This document shows, one piece after another, positions 23,740 to 38,700 of a stretch of 64,000 nucleotides of DNA. The DNA comes from Stichopus chloronotus (lineage: Eukaryota > Echinodermata > Holothuroidea > Aspidochirotida > Stichopodidae). The notes under the pieces are model-generated. The model saw only the letters and a list, made by a program, of their open reading frames with translations, was not told where the DNA came from and made no database searches. Both the position numbers and the translations under genes were made by a program. Within the stretch, counting starts at the first letter, position 1; every line of letters starts with the position of its first letter. The stretch is taken from positions 13,229,979-13,293,978 of the forward strand of contig CM037843.1 of assembly GCA_021234535.1 (NCBI GenBank). The letters are read 5' to 3'.

Positions 23740-26700
23740 CTAGAAAGTGAAGAAGATCGAAGAAGCAACAAAAATCATTCTAATCACTATACGTAAAAGA
23801 AAATTCTATACAGTAAATTATTAAATTTGCAAATGTGGAATCCGAGGCGCTGGAAAAGATCAAGCCTAATACTGCATTTAATTGTCGAATTCAGTCGTTT
23901 AAAATTTAAAAATCCACATCAGTAATACATTGTCGTGTTTTTCTTTCCTTCTCGTTACGTGACATTGAAGGATGAAGATGTTGCATCAATAAATTCACTG
24001 TTGATTTACTCTTTTCGTTGATTTATAAGGATGATCACATGATACTCAGGCATCTTAGGTATGACTTACTCGAAGCATTTCCACGAGACAGACTCCCACC
24101 CCCCACACCGTTCCCTCCATAGAACATCATGTTCCTAAGAATTTGTGTTCAAAGGATATTCCATTGAAAGAGAACATTTTTTTCACTGCAAGCATTTCAA
24201 TCCGAAAACCAAAATCTTGTTCCTATCTCAAGAAAAATTTCTCTGGTCTAGAGAGGTTTCCCTTTGCATCAAAGGTTACACAAGAACTATGAAACAGAGA
24301 CAAATTATTGCAAGACGTCTTTGTTGTTCTTTGAAACTGAACCGCCTGTTTAATTAACTGTGAAGTTTGACACCAGTGAAACTTAAGGTTGCGTATATTG
24401 TAAATTTTCCTTTAAGTATTGTGGAACTTTAGGCCACATCTCCTAAACTATTTTTTATTTTCTTGTTTTTATATTTTGTTTTCTTTTAAGACATACAAAC
24501 GGAACATTGCAAAATGGTTTTCACCAATAAAGAGAGATAAAAATTTCCTAATTTTTACTAAAAAAAGAACAATTTTTTTTCTATGTACAGTCTTTTAAGA
24601 AAACTGTAAATCTAATTTGCATGATAAAATAATGATAAGCGTTAGGGGTTGTCCCCGTGTATATACAGTGAACATAACAAAACGGTACACCTACGGTACA
24701 CAAATTCCTACAAGATGAGGAACGTGACAATGCAATTGAACCAAAATGTGATCTGTCTACTGTGGATCTGTGCATTGAAAGATATAATAACAATGAAAAA
24801 CGTCTGAATTAATAAACCGTTCTTAAGGGTTTTTTTTTTCGAAATAGGATCTTCTCGATTGTTTATTTATAATAAGCTACTATCGTAACTTCCTTCTTTG
24901 TTTATTCATACTTTTCTTCGGCTCACATGTCTTCTGATTTCAAAATGTTTAGCACGACACATACAGAGTAAACAGTTTCATATTAACTCGTCTGTAAGTA
25001 AACGTGTGTGTCTGTGTGAACGAACTCAACGGACGTTCAACTTTTTAACACAGAAGTAGGTCAGGTGAGGTGATATCTAACAAAAGTTCATTTTTTGTTA
25101 CCATCGTTTGAATTAAAATCACATGCGCAGAGGAACCAGCATGCAACGAGAAGTTCAGGAGGGGGTTAAATATCTGTCTTTGATTCATGGTAAGAGAATA
25201 GAACTATCTGTAATAGCTCCATGGTAAGGGTAAGGGCTTGTTAGTAACTTTGGTGACTTTGCTGAAACGTCAATCTCCGATTCCTTTTCTCCGATATTGG
25301 GAATGCCACCGTTTCCTCTCTCTGCCTTTTTTTTTCAACCGTATCTCCCTTGCTTCCTCGATATCTACAGATACATACTGCGTACGTTTTGAGTACATTT
25401 CTGTTGCTTCCTCCAGCATTTGTATATAGCATCTGAGCAACAGCTATGAATTTTTTTAAGGAGTCAGATCCGATAGTGCAAACGCAATAGACAATTATCA
25501 AGACCAAATTTGGTCTGTACTGTGATTACCTTAACCAGAGTTTTGTCCCTCTCCCTCTCATCCAATCACATTAAATGGTCTCCCTTGTCGTGATATACCA
25601 GTCAAGAAACTGGTTCATATGAATAGCATGAAACACGAGTTATAAATGTTACCATGACCAGAAAGTTGATTGCCCTCCAGTCAAATAAACTAAGCAAATT
25701 AAGTAAAGATATAAATAAATAAACGGAACTTACTAAAGCAAAGTTCTGTCCAATGCAAGACCTTGGCCCAAGACCAAATGGGAAGTACGCATACATTCTC
25801 CTGAATAAGTAAAGGGATGAAAGGTGAAATTCGTTATCTTAAAGACTGCAATCAAGACAGCTTTCTCCATTAACATAAGGAGTTGGTGAAGGGGGTGAGG
25901 GTTGGTGGTAGAGGATGGGAAGGAAACTGCGGTATGCACCCCCCTAAATGGGGAGTTTCGGTATCCCACTATTATACTTGCATTTCGTAACTATGTGCAG
26001 TTGAACAAATCAAGAACAGAAAATAACGGTTTAAAACATCAAACCATAAAAATATAACAACGTCTGTTACAACAAACGTGGCTACAATGGAATGGGGCCA
26101 ACTTTAAGCAAATGCTCTCCACGTGGTTACAGATTGCAATTTGCCCTACCTTGCTTGAAGACAAGAATCAGTGTTCATGATGCAGAATATAGGCCTAATG
26201 TCGCAATTATGACAGATTCATGATTCACAAACGAAAGTTACTAAAAAGTAAAACAAAAGTTGCTTATAATTGATTTGAATTGTAAACCAATGACGAAATG
26301 GACCTTGCTGCTGAATCCTACAGCATTGCTTATACGGTACCAAATAGTTCAGTCAAATTTTATGAGAGAGGAATAAGTAAGGTATCCCAAACCCTGATTT
26401 AAATGAAACATTTACAGGTTTAGGGGCTAAAAAACAAAGCTATATGTTTCATATATGTTTCATTCTTCTCTTCGTTTCCTCTGTCCTTATGTAACTCGAC
26501 ATCTTACCTACGGTCCTCCTTTGCCCATCTGTCTGGATCAAACTTCTCTGGTTCATCGAAAAACTGCTCATCTCCAATCATGGCCTGGTGATGCAACTGT
26601 TTGATTAAATGAAATATCACAAAAACAAAAATACCAAAAAACAAAAACAAACCCGACAACAATTTGTAAGTAGCATACAAAGGGATATGAACTCTTTGTT

Positions 26701-29700
26701 TGAAATATAAACAATTACATCAACGATTGTGTAATGGGGTGGGGATGGTACGTCGTGTGAGTTCAACAGTGTTAGAAGATCGTAACAGAAATTAAGTGTA
26801 TACACTGAAATTTGATTTTCTTACAATGGAGAAGTTAAATTTGAAAAGAAAGATAGCATCAATAGAACCAAAATTACAAAAAGAAAAAACTTTAGATATT
26901 GTTACAACAACAAAAAAAAATCTTGTGGGAAGGACTGAAGCCTTAAATTTATTGTTATTGCTATTATAGTTACCATTATTATCATTATCATAACTATTAT
27001 TGTTACTATTATCAAAGTAAAAATATACACAAACACTTATGTTTTGATGAAGTTTTGTTGTCAATAGAAAGACCTCAAACGGAGAAAAACTGAAAAAAAG
27101 TATTGTGTGTACAACCTGGCTACCACAATGATCATGATAACAAAAGAGGTGTACAAATTTTAAGAGGGAGGTACGTGTGTGCGTGTGAAGGTGTATATGT
27201 GCCTGTGTGTGAGGGATATTCGTTGTGTTCATGACACTTGTGGTGATATATGTGTAAAGGTAATGGATCAAAAGTTGGGGTTGCGCAGTAACGCACACGC
27301 CTCCTGATTAGGGGTGCCACCACGGCTTACGCTCAGTTAATTTTGAAGCACGCCATCTTATTTCGGACAGCGGATTCATGATTCGGTTTGCCCTTCTGTT
27401 TCTAAAACGGTAAGAAGAATGAACCTTTATATCAACTCATAAACGATCGCTCGTTTGGTGCCAGTTCCGAGAAAATGTTTTTGGACGACAATATCCAGCT
27501 CACAAGCGTTCAGCCGTTTTCTAATCTCGATAATTCGAGCCAATGATTGTATACGGAAGATTAGTGGAGGAATTCATTTTACTGCTCAGTCAAACTCATT
27601 AAAAGGTCTCCTTTTCGTAAACGCAATGTTAAGTGGCAGGATCACCGATTTTTGCATTGAATATTTCAATATCTGCGAGATTTCTTTTTAATCAATATCA
27701 TCCACGAGGTCATATAAATAAAATTGGTATCGGTGGTATCATAGGGCCTATACTGATACTAGGCTCAACAAAAGTAAAATATGGCAGAGATAAGTTGAAC
27801 CCATCCAGGTTTTTATTTTTACCGTTCCCCATACACCTATGGATAGGAATATTAAAAGGAAGAATCATTTTCTATTCCTAGCTTTTTCTTTCCTTTTTTT
27901 TTGGTCAGCAGAATATCCCGTCAATAGCAATGTAATGTATAATGTGACGATGTATGAATAACTCGAAACAGAAGTTTCATTTCCATAATGTGACGTAGTG
28001 AAAGCAGTGTATGCTACATTACTACAGCGACATACCAAAGAATGACCTACGAAACGCCCAGCACGTGTGACGCCCTCATACGCACAACATATATGCGCCG
28101 CTACTGTTAAATGCACCCCTTTCTTCAATGCGGATTAGATATACTAATCTATTTTTCGGTATCTATACACTTGCATCTATTCGTCTCAGAAAAAAATCAC
28201 AAGGATGTTGAGTACAGGAGGGCTGCTAAAGCCCACGTACAATAAACCAGTCGTAGCATAAATCGATGTAACTTAAAGTTATGTTGTATACGTATTTGTA
28301 ATACATCATGTACCAGCAACTTGTTCTATAGCTTTCAGAATACAGCCCTGTAGGAATATCACGATTACGGTAGTAAAAATAACCATCATTCAAAACAGAC
28401 AGATATAGTACACAAGGAAGAGAAGGAGATACTGATAAAACAATACGAACCATAAGAAATGTTTTAGCCGGTATTCTCAAACCGCATGCAATAAATTCTT
28501 TGGCACAAATTTTGTGTATGCCACCAGCAGGACCATATAGTCTCAATGTTTCCTTGAATACCTGCAGTGCGGTAAATGAGATCATTAGCATAAATTTATA
28601 CCACATCATAATTACGGCATTGATCGGAAGAGTCTGTAAAGCTGATATATAGAGAGACTACACACCAACAACAGACTTTTGGCCATGTTGGTTTTGGGGG
28701 TTGCTAATTAAAAAGTGTTATTTGACATGCACCCCAAAAGACGATTTACGTAATATAGACTAATCGTGTCATGATGTGACATTATGGAGTAGATAACATA
28801 CGGTCAACGACCCATGAAAGGGTTAAATTCTACCAGAGAACTCTAATCGAAGAGAAAACGAGAAAACAGGCGAAAAAAAATGATGTTAAAATTCAAATTC
28901 AAAGATCTATTTCCATCTGTAACTATTGCAGCATTCTTAACCGTGTATAAGTGCCCTTCTTGTAATCGACCCATACATCATACTACTCGAGTTTTATTTG
29001 TTGTGTAAACACTTATCTAAGGATACCGCCGTATCTTTGCTGCTAGAGTAAGTCTGTCACATGACGGATTCTCAGTGTTCATACTATTTCTTTTTTTTTT
29101 CTTTTAAATTTGGATCATTTCAACGAAGTAGTTCACTTATTTGCGTATCAGTAAATCTGTAAATGCTACACGGTGTATGGTATCGTGCAGGGAGCATTCT
29201 CCAACATGGGTCAGCCGTGGTCACGGGGTTACAACTGAATGGATACGGTTAAATGAGAAAAAAAAGGGGTGTTGAAAATTTGAAAATTGGTTTATGCAAA
29301 CACAGTCCTTGAGCATTCACGATACTTCAAAAATATAGAGACCTGTAAAACAGGATGGCTAGTAATCGCACTTCGATTATAACCGCTTTTCCCCAAGAAC
29401 TTCACGTATATATAGTTGGCATATAGTTGTATGTACGGAATGAACCGAGGGCGCTAGTGAAAACTCATATGTTGGATTCCTGTGTAGGAAACCTACTCAG
29501 ATGCAATTAATGGACTTTTCCATCAGTTCATTTATCTTCCATTTTAACTAATAATTCCACAATTATATTAGTTTCAATATTATACGATTCCTTTCAATGT
29601 TTCTCGATAATTGTCGATATTTCAGAAAACCTTGAGTTAAATTTCGATATTACCGTTTTTTTTTTTTCATTTTTTTCGATATTCAGTTAATGCCGTGATC

Positions 29701-32700
29701 AAACGAATCAAAACCAAATACTACCGGCTTCAGTAATGCAGTGGTTTACTAAATATGCATCCACAGTACGAAGATAATTTGTGTATTTCACCCTTTCCAG
29801 CCTGAGGTTGATCTTGATCAGTTTTGCCCCCCCCCCCCCCCGACAATCCTTGTGGATATTATTTTTAATTATGATGAAGTATATTACCCACCTCAGACAT
29901 CCCGGTTTTTCTTTTTTGTTTTGCAATTTAGTGACGTTTTCACATTGATGATACCATCCCATACAATTCGACAATAAGAAAAAAATGTCATAGCTTCTCT
30001 AAGACCATCTTTTAGGCTATGTTGTATCTAGCCTATACTCCTGGTGACGTTGAAATCGTGACGTCATCTGTCACTTTATCACTGAAACAGGTGCCATAAA
30101 ATTTCGATCTAAGATCAAAATGACAAAGCACTGCTCTTTAAGGAACACCAGTTGCACCTCCCTTGTATCACAGACAATTTTATTTTCCTTTGGGGAAATG
30201 ACAACAGTAACAACTAGGACCCACCGTAGGAATAATGACAATATATTCTTAGGCATGGAACAACGAGGTAAGGGGGGGGGAGTTGGGGGGAGGTGTTGGA
30301 TAGTATACTAAGTTATTTTTTGTCTATGTCGGGTGTGGGGAGAAAGAATTGGAAAACCTTTACGTAGATCTGCTTGACAACAACTTTGTCGATCCCACCC
30401 CTCCCCACAACCCATCCCCAAAACATGTCCACCCCACATAGTGAGTAGCCTCACATAGAGGAAAGTAAAACAAGACAATGCACATTCGGCTAATATGTCT
30501 TCATATAACATTACAAATGTAACGGGTATTCAGAAAGTACATTAAGGGTAATTATTAAAAATTTTACACGAATGTGTTTCTGTGTAGGCTAGTGACTTAA
30601 CCTGTAGTACACAAGTAAAGAAGAGAGGTGGAGGAAGGAGAGAATGAGAACGTGGGGAGGGGGGGGGGGATACATCCTGGAATGACCGATTGCAACGACC
30701 AACATCGTGAAGCGACCTGAAGTGACACAAGAGGTGGCACATTTGTCCATGTTTTCGGCACTCTAAACCATATTACTCTAGATATTCGGCTGATAGGACA
30801 AAAGAGAAAGTTACATCCAGCTTAAAAGTTGACTGTAAACATATTCTTTGATGGTAAAAGATGCAGGCATTACCTTGTCTGTATAAGCACATTTTATGTC
30901 AAATATGTCTGTAAAAATTATTAAATTGTGTTGAATGTGTCTTTTACTTTACCAGTGACATATATTCCAGTTTGTTAAGTTCAACTTGAGTAATTTCTTG
31001 TTTGTCACCTATAACATCATCAACTTCTTTCGTCAACCTGTTAAGAAAAATTAATGAAAGCAATATTAATTCAGAAATATTTTACACCCTCCTAAAAAAA
31101 GGTCACACATACACACCATTCGGTAATGATAAAAAGCACCTACTTAAAGAATCGATGGCTTTTTTTATTCTTATTTTCGTTTCATTCTATTTATGTTTAA
31201 ATCTTTACCTTTCCTTTACGTTAGGATAGCGTCCTAAGCAGAGTATCGTGGAGGCTAGCAGGTTCCCAGTTGTGTCTTGCCCAGCAACGAAAAAGGTAAG
31301 AAATTCGTCAATCATTTCCTCCAAACCAAAATTTAGACTCTGCTTCAAGCTCTCTGATGCTCTGAGTATGAACGAGAGGATGTCGTTGGGGGTATCTTCC
31401 CCTCGTTTCATCTCCTCCATTCGATTTAGGATTGCTTCCTTGGCTATTTTCCTGATCAAACTTCCCCCGTGACGTACGTTATCTCGCAGGTCGCGCATGG
31501 TTTTCCTGGGATCGTACTATGCAAGAAAAAGGAGAGCTAACCACTGAACACGATCAAAATAATGAATTATAAATATTTACAAATAATGTAGCATATAAGC
31601 TGAACTCTAATTACGTACTGATAAAAGGTTATAACCACATATTGATTTGCTAAGGGGGGCAATTGTATACATAGTTGATAATTATGATTTTTATGCAGAT
31701 GGGGAAGATGATGAGGATGAGGATGGATGGATGGATATGAGGACCACGGCGGAGACGATGATGGTGATCATGATAATGGCGGTGATGATGATGTAAAGAT
31801 AATGATAATGATGAATGATGACAATGATGATTGTGACGATTGTGATGATGATGATAATAACGATGGTGAGAAACATGATTATGTTATGAGGATGAAGATG
31901 ATGATGATGATGGTGAAGATGATGATGATTATAATGATGACGATTGTGATAATGATAACGATGATATTCGATTGTGAGGATATTGAGAATAATGATGATG
32001 ATGATGATATAATGATAATGACAATGGTGTCAATGATGGTTACAAGTATAGTGATGAAGACGATGACGATAAACTTAGTTACGTCATACCTCTGCTATAA
32101 AACTGTTGTGGAAGAGCAACGATCCAGCCTTAAAAACGAAGGTTATGGCTTTACTAAGCTCATTGTCTGGGTCGGTAATAACATTTACCTCCTTCATACC
32201 AAATGTCGACTGTAAAGTAGAAATTAAAGAAAATATCGTCATTCATTTATAAACCGGGTGGGGGGATACTAAATTATGTGAATGTTTCGTGATTAAGGTA
32301 TGCTGACACAAGATCCGAATGAACGAACGGGATTCTTCCTCGTAGGGAGAGGTAATGCGCTTACCTTACCAATGGTATCAAGGGTTACGCGCCCACAGAC
32401 GTCGGCCATTTTGACTTCAGTTGAACCGTCTCCGAATTGAGATAAATAGTCAACTGCAGAGTCGGCGCACTGGTTGAAAATACCGAGCAGTCCGACCAAG
32501 TATCTGATGAAAATTGGCAGGAACATTCTCGTTTCTGAATTTGAAATTTAAGCTGCACTTTCTGTTGATAAATATGATTTTCGTCAGCATGTTTTTGGAA
32601 AGAAGCGAATATAACTCATTGTCCATGTACAATGTAATACAAATTCAATTCAAAATGTATTTTCATACGTTCGAACAAACATGTTATTACAAGAAGAAGT

Positions 32701-35700
32701 AATAACACATTGACACAAAAGCACATGAAGAGCTTTGTGCGAAGTAACGTACATGTAACACGAGAGAGTAGTAAATATGGATAGTCCATATATGTGACAA
32801 TGGGTGGCCAAAAGTTTTAGTAATTGGTTCCTAAAGAAGCAAGTACATTTTGAGCAAGTCTTCGAGCCCTTTAAGTAATTATAATGAAATGTAGTGACAT
32901 GTACATGGTTTTTACTTTCTGCGGAAGGCAGGGTCGAATAATTTTCGTTGCATGCTCCATTTTCCGTGGTTTGTCTCCGTGAAAAGACCTCTTCCTCCGA
33001 TCCTCTGTCCAAACATCCAACCGAGGCTGTTTGCAAACAGCTCAGGCTTTTTATTCTCTGGATTGAGTGCTATATCCTTGAATGAAGCAACAATGAAGAG
33101 AGGAAGAGAGAAAAAAAAAACAATGTACAGAGCCATTAAAATCTACAGTCTTTATAAAAGCACCACTGCAATAAACATTTAAGAAAAAAGTATGAGACTC
33201 AGGAGGAGCGGGTATAGTGTCCGTTTGAATGTTATTCAAAGTACATACCATGGAATGTTACATAATTGTGTATTATTTAATCAGTGATAAGAACAGAAGC
33301 GCGCTACGAGTGAATGGTTGATTCATGAAGGTGACATTTCCCTTTATGTTCTGAATTTTCGTAAAGCAAATCAAATGATAGTGCTGTTAGGGAAGACATT
33401 TTCAAGCAACTCAGCTGTGTTACGTCTCACCTGGATAGGTGCCATGCTGCATCGAGACAACAGTACGGGCTTTCAGTGCATTTTAATTTAACGTGTACTA
33501 TGTATACAAATACACGGTCGACTGACCCATATAAACAACCATATGCAAGCGTTCATCTGTTACTTTATACATGTTATTTATCATAAGCTTAATCGTGTAT
33601 AAAGTATAACGACACGGTAGTGATTTATCTCCTACCAGCAAAATCTACAAGAGTGGAGTAACAACCCGAGCAGCATGAGTAAAATCATGTTCTCCACAAT
33701 CACATCTGCGTAATCCCACTAAACTCGACAAATCATGTCACGTGACGTGAATTTCCCAGGTTATCAAATATCAGTCCAGAGTTGTTTATGAAAACTCAAT
33801 TTTTAAGTTGTATGGATTAATTTTGCTACCTTCTGCGCCAGATTCTACTTGGACGAAAATAATTCAGATTCAGTAACACGATCAACGGGATATCCGTTGG
33901 GTGGAGGAGGGAGGGGAGTTCGACTGAGAAAAAATACAAACTGTGCACAATGAATTAACAACAATGAAATCACGTCTAAATTACATACTTTGCTGGAGAA
34001 ACGGTATGGACTATAGAGGGGAAGTGTAAAGAGCTCTGTTCAAACTAATTTTCTCCGTTCAAAGTGTGTCACGTTGCGAGAGCTTCCGGGGGTTTTTTCC
34101 CCCTCCCCCGGAAATTCCCTATCTCTTCCTCTGGATCCCCCCGGGGGTCCTCGGTCCAGTCGATACACCACACACTTTGAGCTCGTAGTGCACATTCGGT
34201 GTATGTCGTGCAATTGGTTCCCTCCGTCTTAAAACAATTGCTGCATCCCCCTTGTGCATGACTTGAGTTATATTTTTAGTTTACACCCTTGTTTGTCCAG
34301 GACATGGTGATGGGGACGTGCAAGAAACATCCGTCTCGTGACGCAACACTGTAATGATGCACGCTAGTATCACATGCAAACTTATCTTTATAGGCCATTT
34401 TGTTTCAAGCTGCTTAAGGCCAAGCCGATTCGTCATCGCACCCCAACGTTATTACAGGATACGTACCATCTGGGGACTGTACCCTACATTCCGTTTAAAT
34501 GTGCGTAACTGCTGTCCAATTATGACATAAGAAATCATTCGATGTACCGTTCATGACGTTTCGTAAGACAACATAGATACATGATACATGATACACTCTT
34601 AGCATGATGAAGATGTTCCGACATATGCAACCTCAATAACTGTAATTTTTTGCTCGTTCTCCGTGATCAACCCGGTAAGTTCAAGTCACATACCCGTATA
34701 ATGTTTGACGTATAATCGTAGCAAGTATGCTCAGGCAAATTACGTGACATAGTTTGGAAGAAAGGTAACCATGACAACAAAATAAAGTCTTCGTCTCTGG
34801 ATCATGTAAATAATTCCATTTGTTCCTGTAAAAATGGACAAATATTAAATATGCAAAGAGACGGCGTGTTCTGAAATGACATAAGGAGAGAAAACTTCAG
34901 AGAGGAGTGCTTGTTAACTACCTGCTAATGAAATAGAATTGTCATAAAAAAGCAAATCACACAATTGCTCGTGGCAGCGTTGCTTGATCCGTCGAGATTT
35001 TTAACCGACGCAGAAAAATCTCAGTTATACGCGTAAACACAGTGAAAAGTGCAACTGCTTGTGGTGAATGTTCAACTGTCAAACGTCACCGACCGTACCT
35101 TTTACGACAGCGGCGTTCGCTTTCTACAACGAACTATTTCTGTGGTCATAAAATTTAAACTGAATTGAATTCCCAGATCTCTTAGATGCGAATAGGTAGT
35201 TGAAATGTAAATTTTACATAACTTTCTTATCTCCTTCTTCCAAGTCTAGTATAAGCAATTGGTTAAAATTCATCAATGTTTAGCTGAATTCTTCAGGTAA
35301 ACAGTGATGACTTTACATCAAAAACATTCCAACTACAATGCTAGGGAGAGGCATAAAACACATTCTAATGAATATTATCTACGGGACTTCTACGTAAGAA
35401 CAATAAAAAAATAAGTATTTTATTTTTTACTAAGGTACTTTATGACAGAAATTTTTTTCATTGGCAGAGCACTTTTTGCTACAAATCTGTTCAGGAGATA
35501 TGAGTTGAAAGAAGAGAGTGCACAAAGGTGTGTCGTGGTACAACAACCTGTCCTCCTTAAACAGTTTAACCTTTCCAGAAACCTTTAGATTTTCCTAAGC
35601 TTCATGCAAAACCTTCAGTTTACCCCCTCTCTCTCATCACATCGAGTGTACAGAACGACGTTTTGGTCACAAGAACTGTTAAACCGGTGAATATCACATT

Positions 35701-38700
35701 TGAATATCGAAACGGAGTTGTTATAGTGACACCTGACCAATGTTAAGGACTAAGATCATATGGACCGTCTTCGTGTTCGTGATTGTACAGTAAATTGGTG
35801 ATGCTGCAACTTGCCTGCCACGGTCACTGAGAGCAAAATTCCATTCTCAGTTGTGGTAAACTTTCTTCAGTAGAACAACCTTTTCGGAGTACATTTGCAA
35901 AAACAATTTTTTTTTCTGATTCGTAAGATTAACCCTGACTTTCGAAATTTATGCAAAAACAGACACTGATGCATTTTCTTTTTGTTGTGTCACGAACACG
36001 CGTAGAGCGCAATTGACTGGTACAGTATCAGAAAGATTAAACACAGGTTCATATACTGAGCTACCCAGACAATGCAGATTCCGCCCAAGTGGGCTACTGT
36101 AAGTCCCATCCACAACAGTCGTTATGGCAGACCAAAATCTAGCTCACTTATTGCTTTAGGGTTATCCCGTTGAGCATACAAGACCCTCTGCATGTAAACA
36201 GACCACTCTCTGTGCATGTGTTGTACGGATATGAGCTAACCTGCATCTTTTGAATTTTGGGACTTTGATGTCAATCACAGAGCAGTAAACAAGTAAGAAT
36301 TTTGCTCTCCCCCTAGTGTAAATCATGTTCCGGTCTTATCTATGCCATCGTCGCCGTTGTTTGCTCCTGATATACTAACCTTTACTATAGCCGGTTCTGC
36401 GACTACTACTATAACATTATGTAGCAAGTGAATTACGAAAATGGTGCCATGTTTCTTCCTCCTGCAAATATAACAAAGAGAGGTGAAAAACGCCATAAAA
36501 AAATTATCAATCGATTTTTTTTTCTTGGCAGGGTTGGGGCATGGGTGGCAGCAAACTCACCCATCTCTGACAGCCAATGATAAACCAATTTATGAACAGT
36601 ACCGTCGTCACACGACGTGCACGTGTGTATCGTTTGTGCTGAACAAGTAAGAACAACTATTTTCCTTTCGCTTTGCTCTTGACAAGCCATGAATTTCAAA
36701 GTGAGTTCAACTTAGCCGGAAACCGATTTTTACTTACACAAGTAAATGCAGTTTAAGAGTTGCTTTTACTTTAACATTGAACAGATCTTTCATACAACTT
36801 TCGATCAAGTCAAGAAAAACATGCCACAGTTATCCTACAATACCAAGGTCTTGTCGTTTATAAAGGCAATCACATATCGCCCCAATTCAATTCTCCCAAC
36901 AACATACTTCCAGATCCTCCTACACCCAGTCCTAAACTCCTCCTCGTGCGTAATCAAAACACTGACCCCTTGTACATGGTGTGCAATGTGAGCTACTTCA
37001 CATCTTTCTAATTTACGGTCAGTCAAAGAGCAGAACCAATTCAGAATTTTGCTTACACCTATCAAAAAATGTAGTTTGGGTGACGAGTGACTGTCTTTAA
37101 TGTCAGAATGATTGTTATACAGCAGTCTATCTTATCGCCCAAGCCGATAGTTATATGTATGGCAACTAAAGATCAGACTTCGTTTACTGTTTCGAACCCC
37201 CGAGAAATATAATTTGCTCAATCGTAGAAATGCAGTTCTTGGTAACAGGTCCTGAACTTTGACCTTTTCAAATCGACTCAAATAGCGTAACGGTGGATGT
37301 CATCCGGTTTCGTGCACAGAGAGGATTGGAACTGAATCCTGTAACCAATCCGGAACTGAAAAGAATTCGTAAGAACTCTTTTGAGATCAGACTTTTGTTT
37401 GGTCCTCATAATCACATTAGTCACGTGAACAATCATACACATCTGTCCTGCCTGCAATGTTGAGGGTTCGACCCCCAGCTAGATCGGGAGTTTCAGTATT
37501 CCTCTAAATATGATTATGTAACGAAAAAAATGTTCCTCTTTTGTCAAAATCTAAGCCCCCCCCCTTTCCCTTCACTGCAAAAGCTACATATGAGCATCAA
37601 ACTGTTTGAAATTATCAACCTTATTACTACTTTACATGTGAACGTCACCGTTGTCTTTTGAAATACGCCTATCTCGTCCTTTCACCTCCATCAACAAAAA
37701 TTCGTAAAGTCATATTCTTACCACGTGGACGAGAGTTGCAGGAAGTAAGTCCCCTTGGCCTTGTTTTCGATCACTTCTCCGAGATTCCCTAAAAGGAAGC
37801 TGCAAATGAAAAATCTCATAGGCTACGCTCAAAAATATGAATTGACGAAATGTGAATGTAGGTTCACAATTACAACAAAGAGAATAATTACAAACAAAGA
37901 TTGGCTAAATAGAAGGAACATCAACATTGAAATTGAATCAAATAGAAATATCTAAAGATGTAACGGTATATACAAATACTAAACTTTTGGTAAGCTTATG
38001 ATGCCTGTTACACTGTGTGACTGGACTCATGCGTAGTTGATATCAACTAATTTGTGAGAACAAGTGGCATGGCAATTCCTCAAAATAAGAAACTTAGTCA
38101 CATTTCATATTCAATAGTTATGAGACCTGTCAAAATTTTTGAATTATTGACCTCTTTCAGTGGATGTGTGCCTATGACTTAGTGCCTATGTGAAAAAGTG
38201 TCTGGTCACGAATTTTCAGTGATCAAATTGAATCGTTAATTGTCCTTCACCAGAGTTCCTTTTTGTGTGATACATGGTGATCCTCTTGGTTTAACCATTT
38301 TTCATCAGCATGTGAGAGAAAATTGACAGATTTGGAAAAAAGTGGCCGGCGAATTTGAGGAAACAACTCAATCAAAAAGGGTTGCCATGGACCCTTTAAA
38401 ATGTCCATGGCAACCCGAGCTACTTCCCTTATTTTCAAAGGTGCTAATGAACGAAAAAATGAAGCCATTTGACCATAAATTTACAACGTTATTCTGCAGT
38501 GGACAGTGAACACTAGGTGTTAAGCACGGATTCTAAAGAAAAATGGTATGCTAATGTTTTGAACTCCGTCGGTGAAACTACACTGAATATCAACGTGAGA
38601 GGTGCCTCGAAGATTAATAAAAAGGTTTCTTTTCAATCTTTCATGATGGTGGCGGACTTGACTGACTTGTGAATGTGAAGGTATGAGGTGCCTTTTGTTG

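Noticed and set aside
26792..27298. 168-codon minus frame
   Set aside because: Low-complexity Asn/His/Phe-rich translation of simple repeats in P450 intron 9; not part of the spliced gene.
31727..32215. 162-codon plus-strand frame rich in Asp, Met and Ile
   Set aside because: It is the translation of the GAT repeat in P450 intron 6 and runs antisense into exon 6.
37440..37480. GGGTTCGACCCCC resembling a tRNA B box
   Set aside because: No A box at the right distance and no cloverleaf can be drawn, so neither a tRNA nor a clear tRNA-derived SINE. A similar B-box-like word near 37190 also fails.
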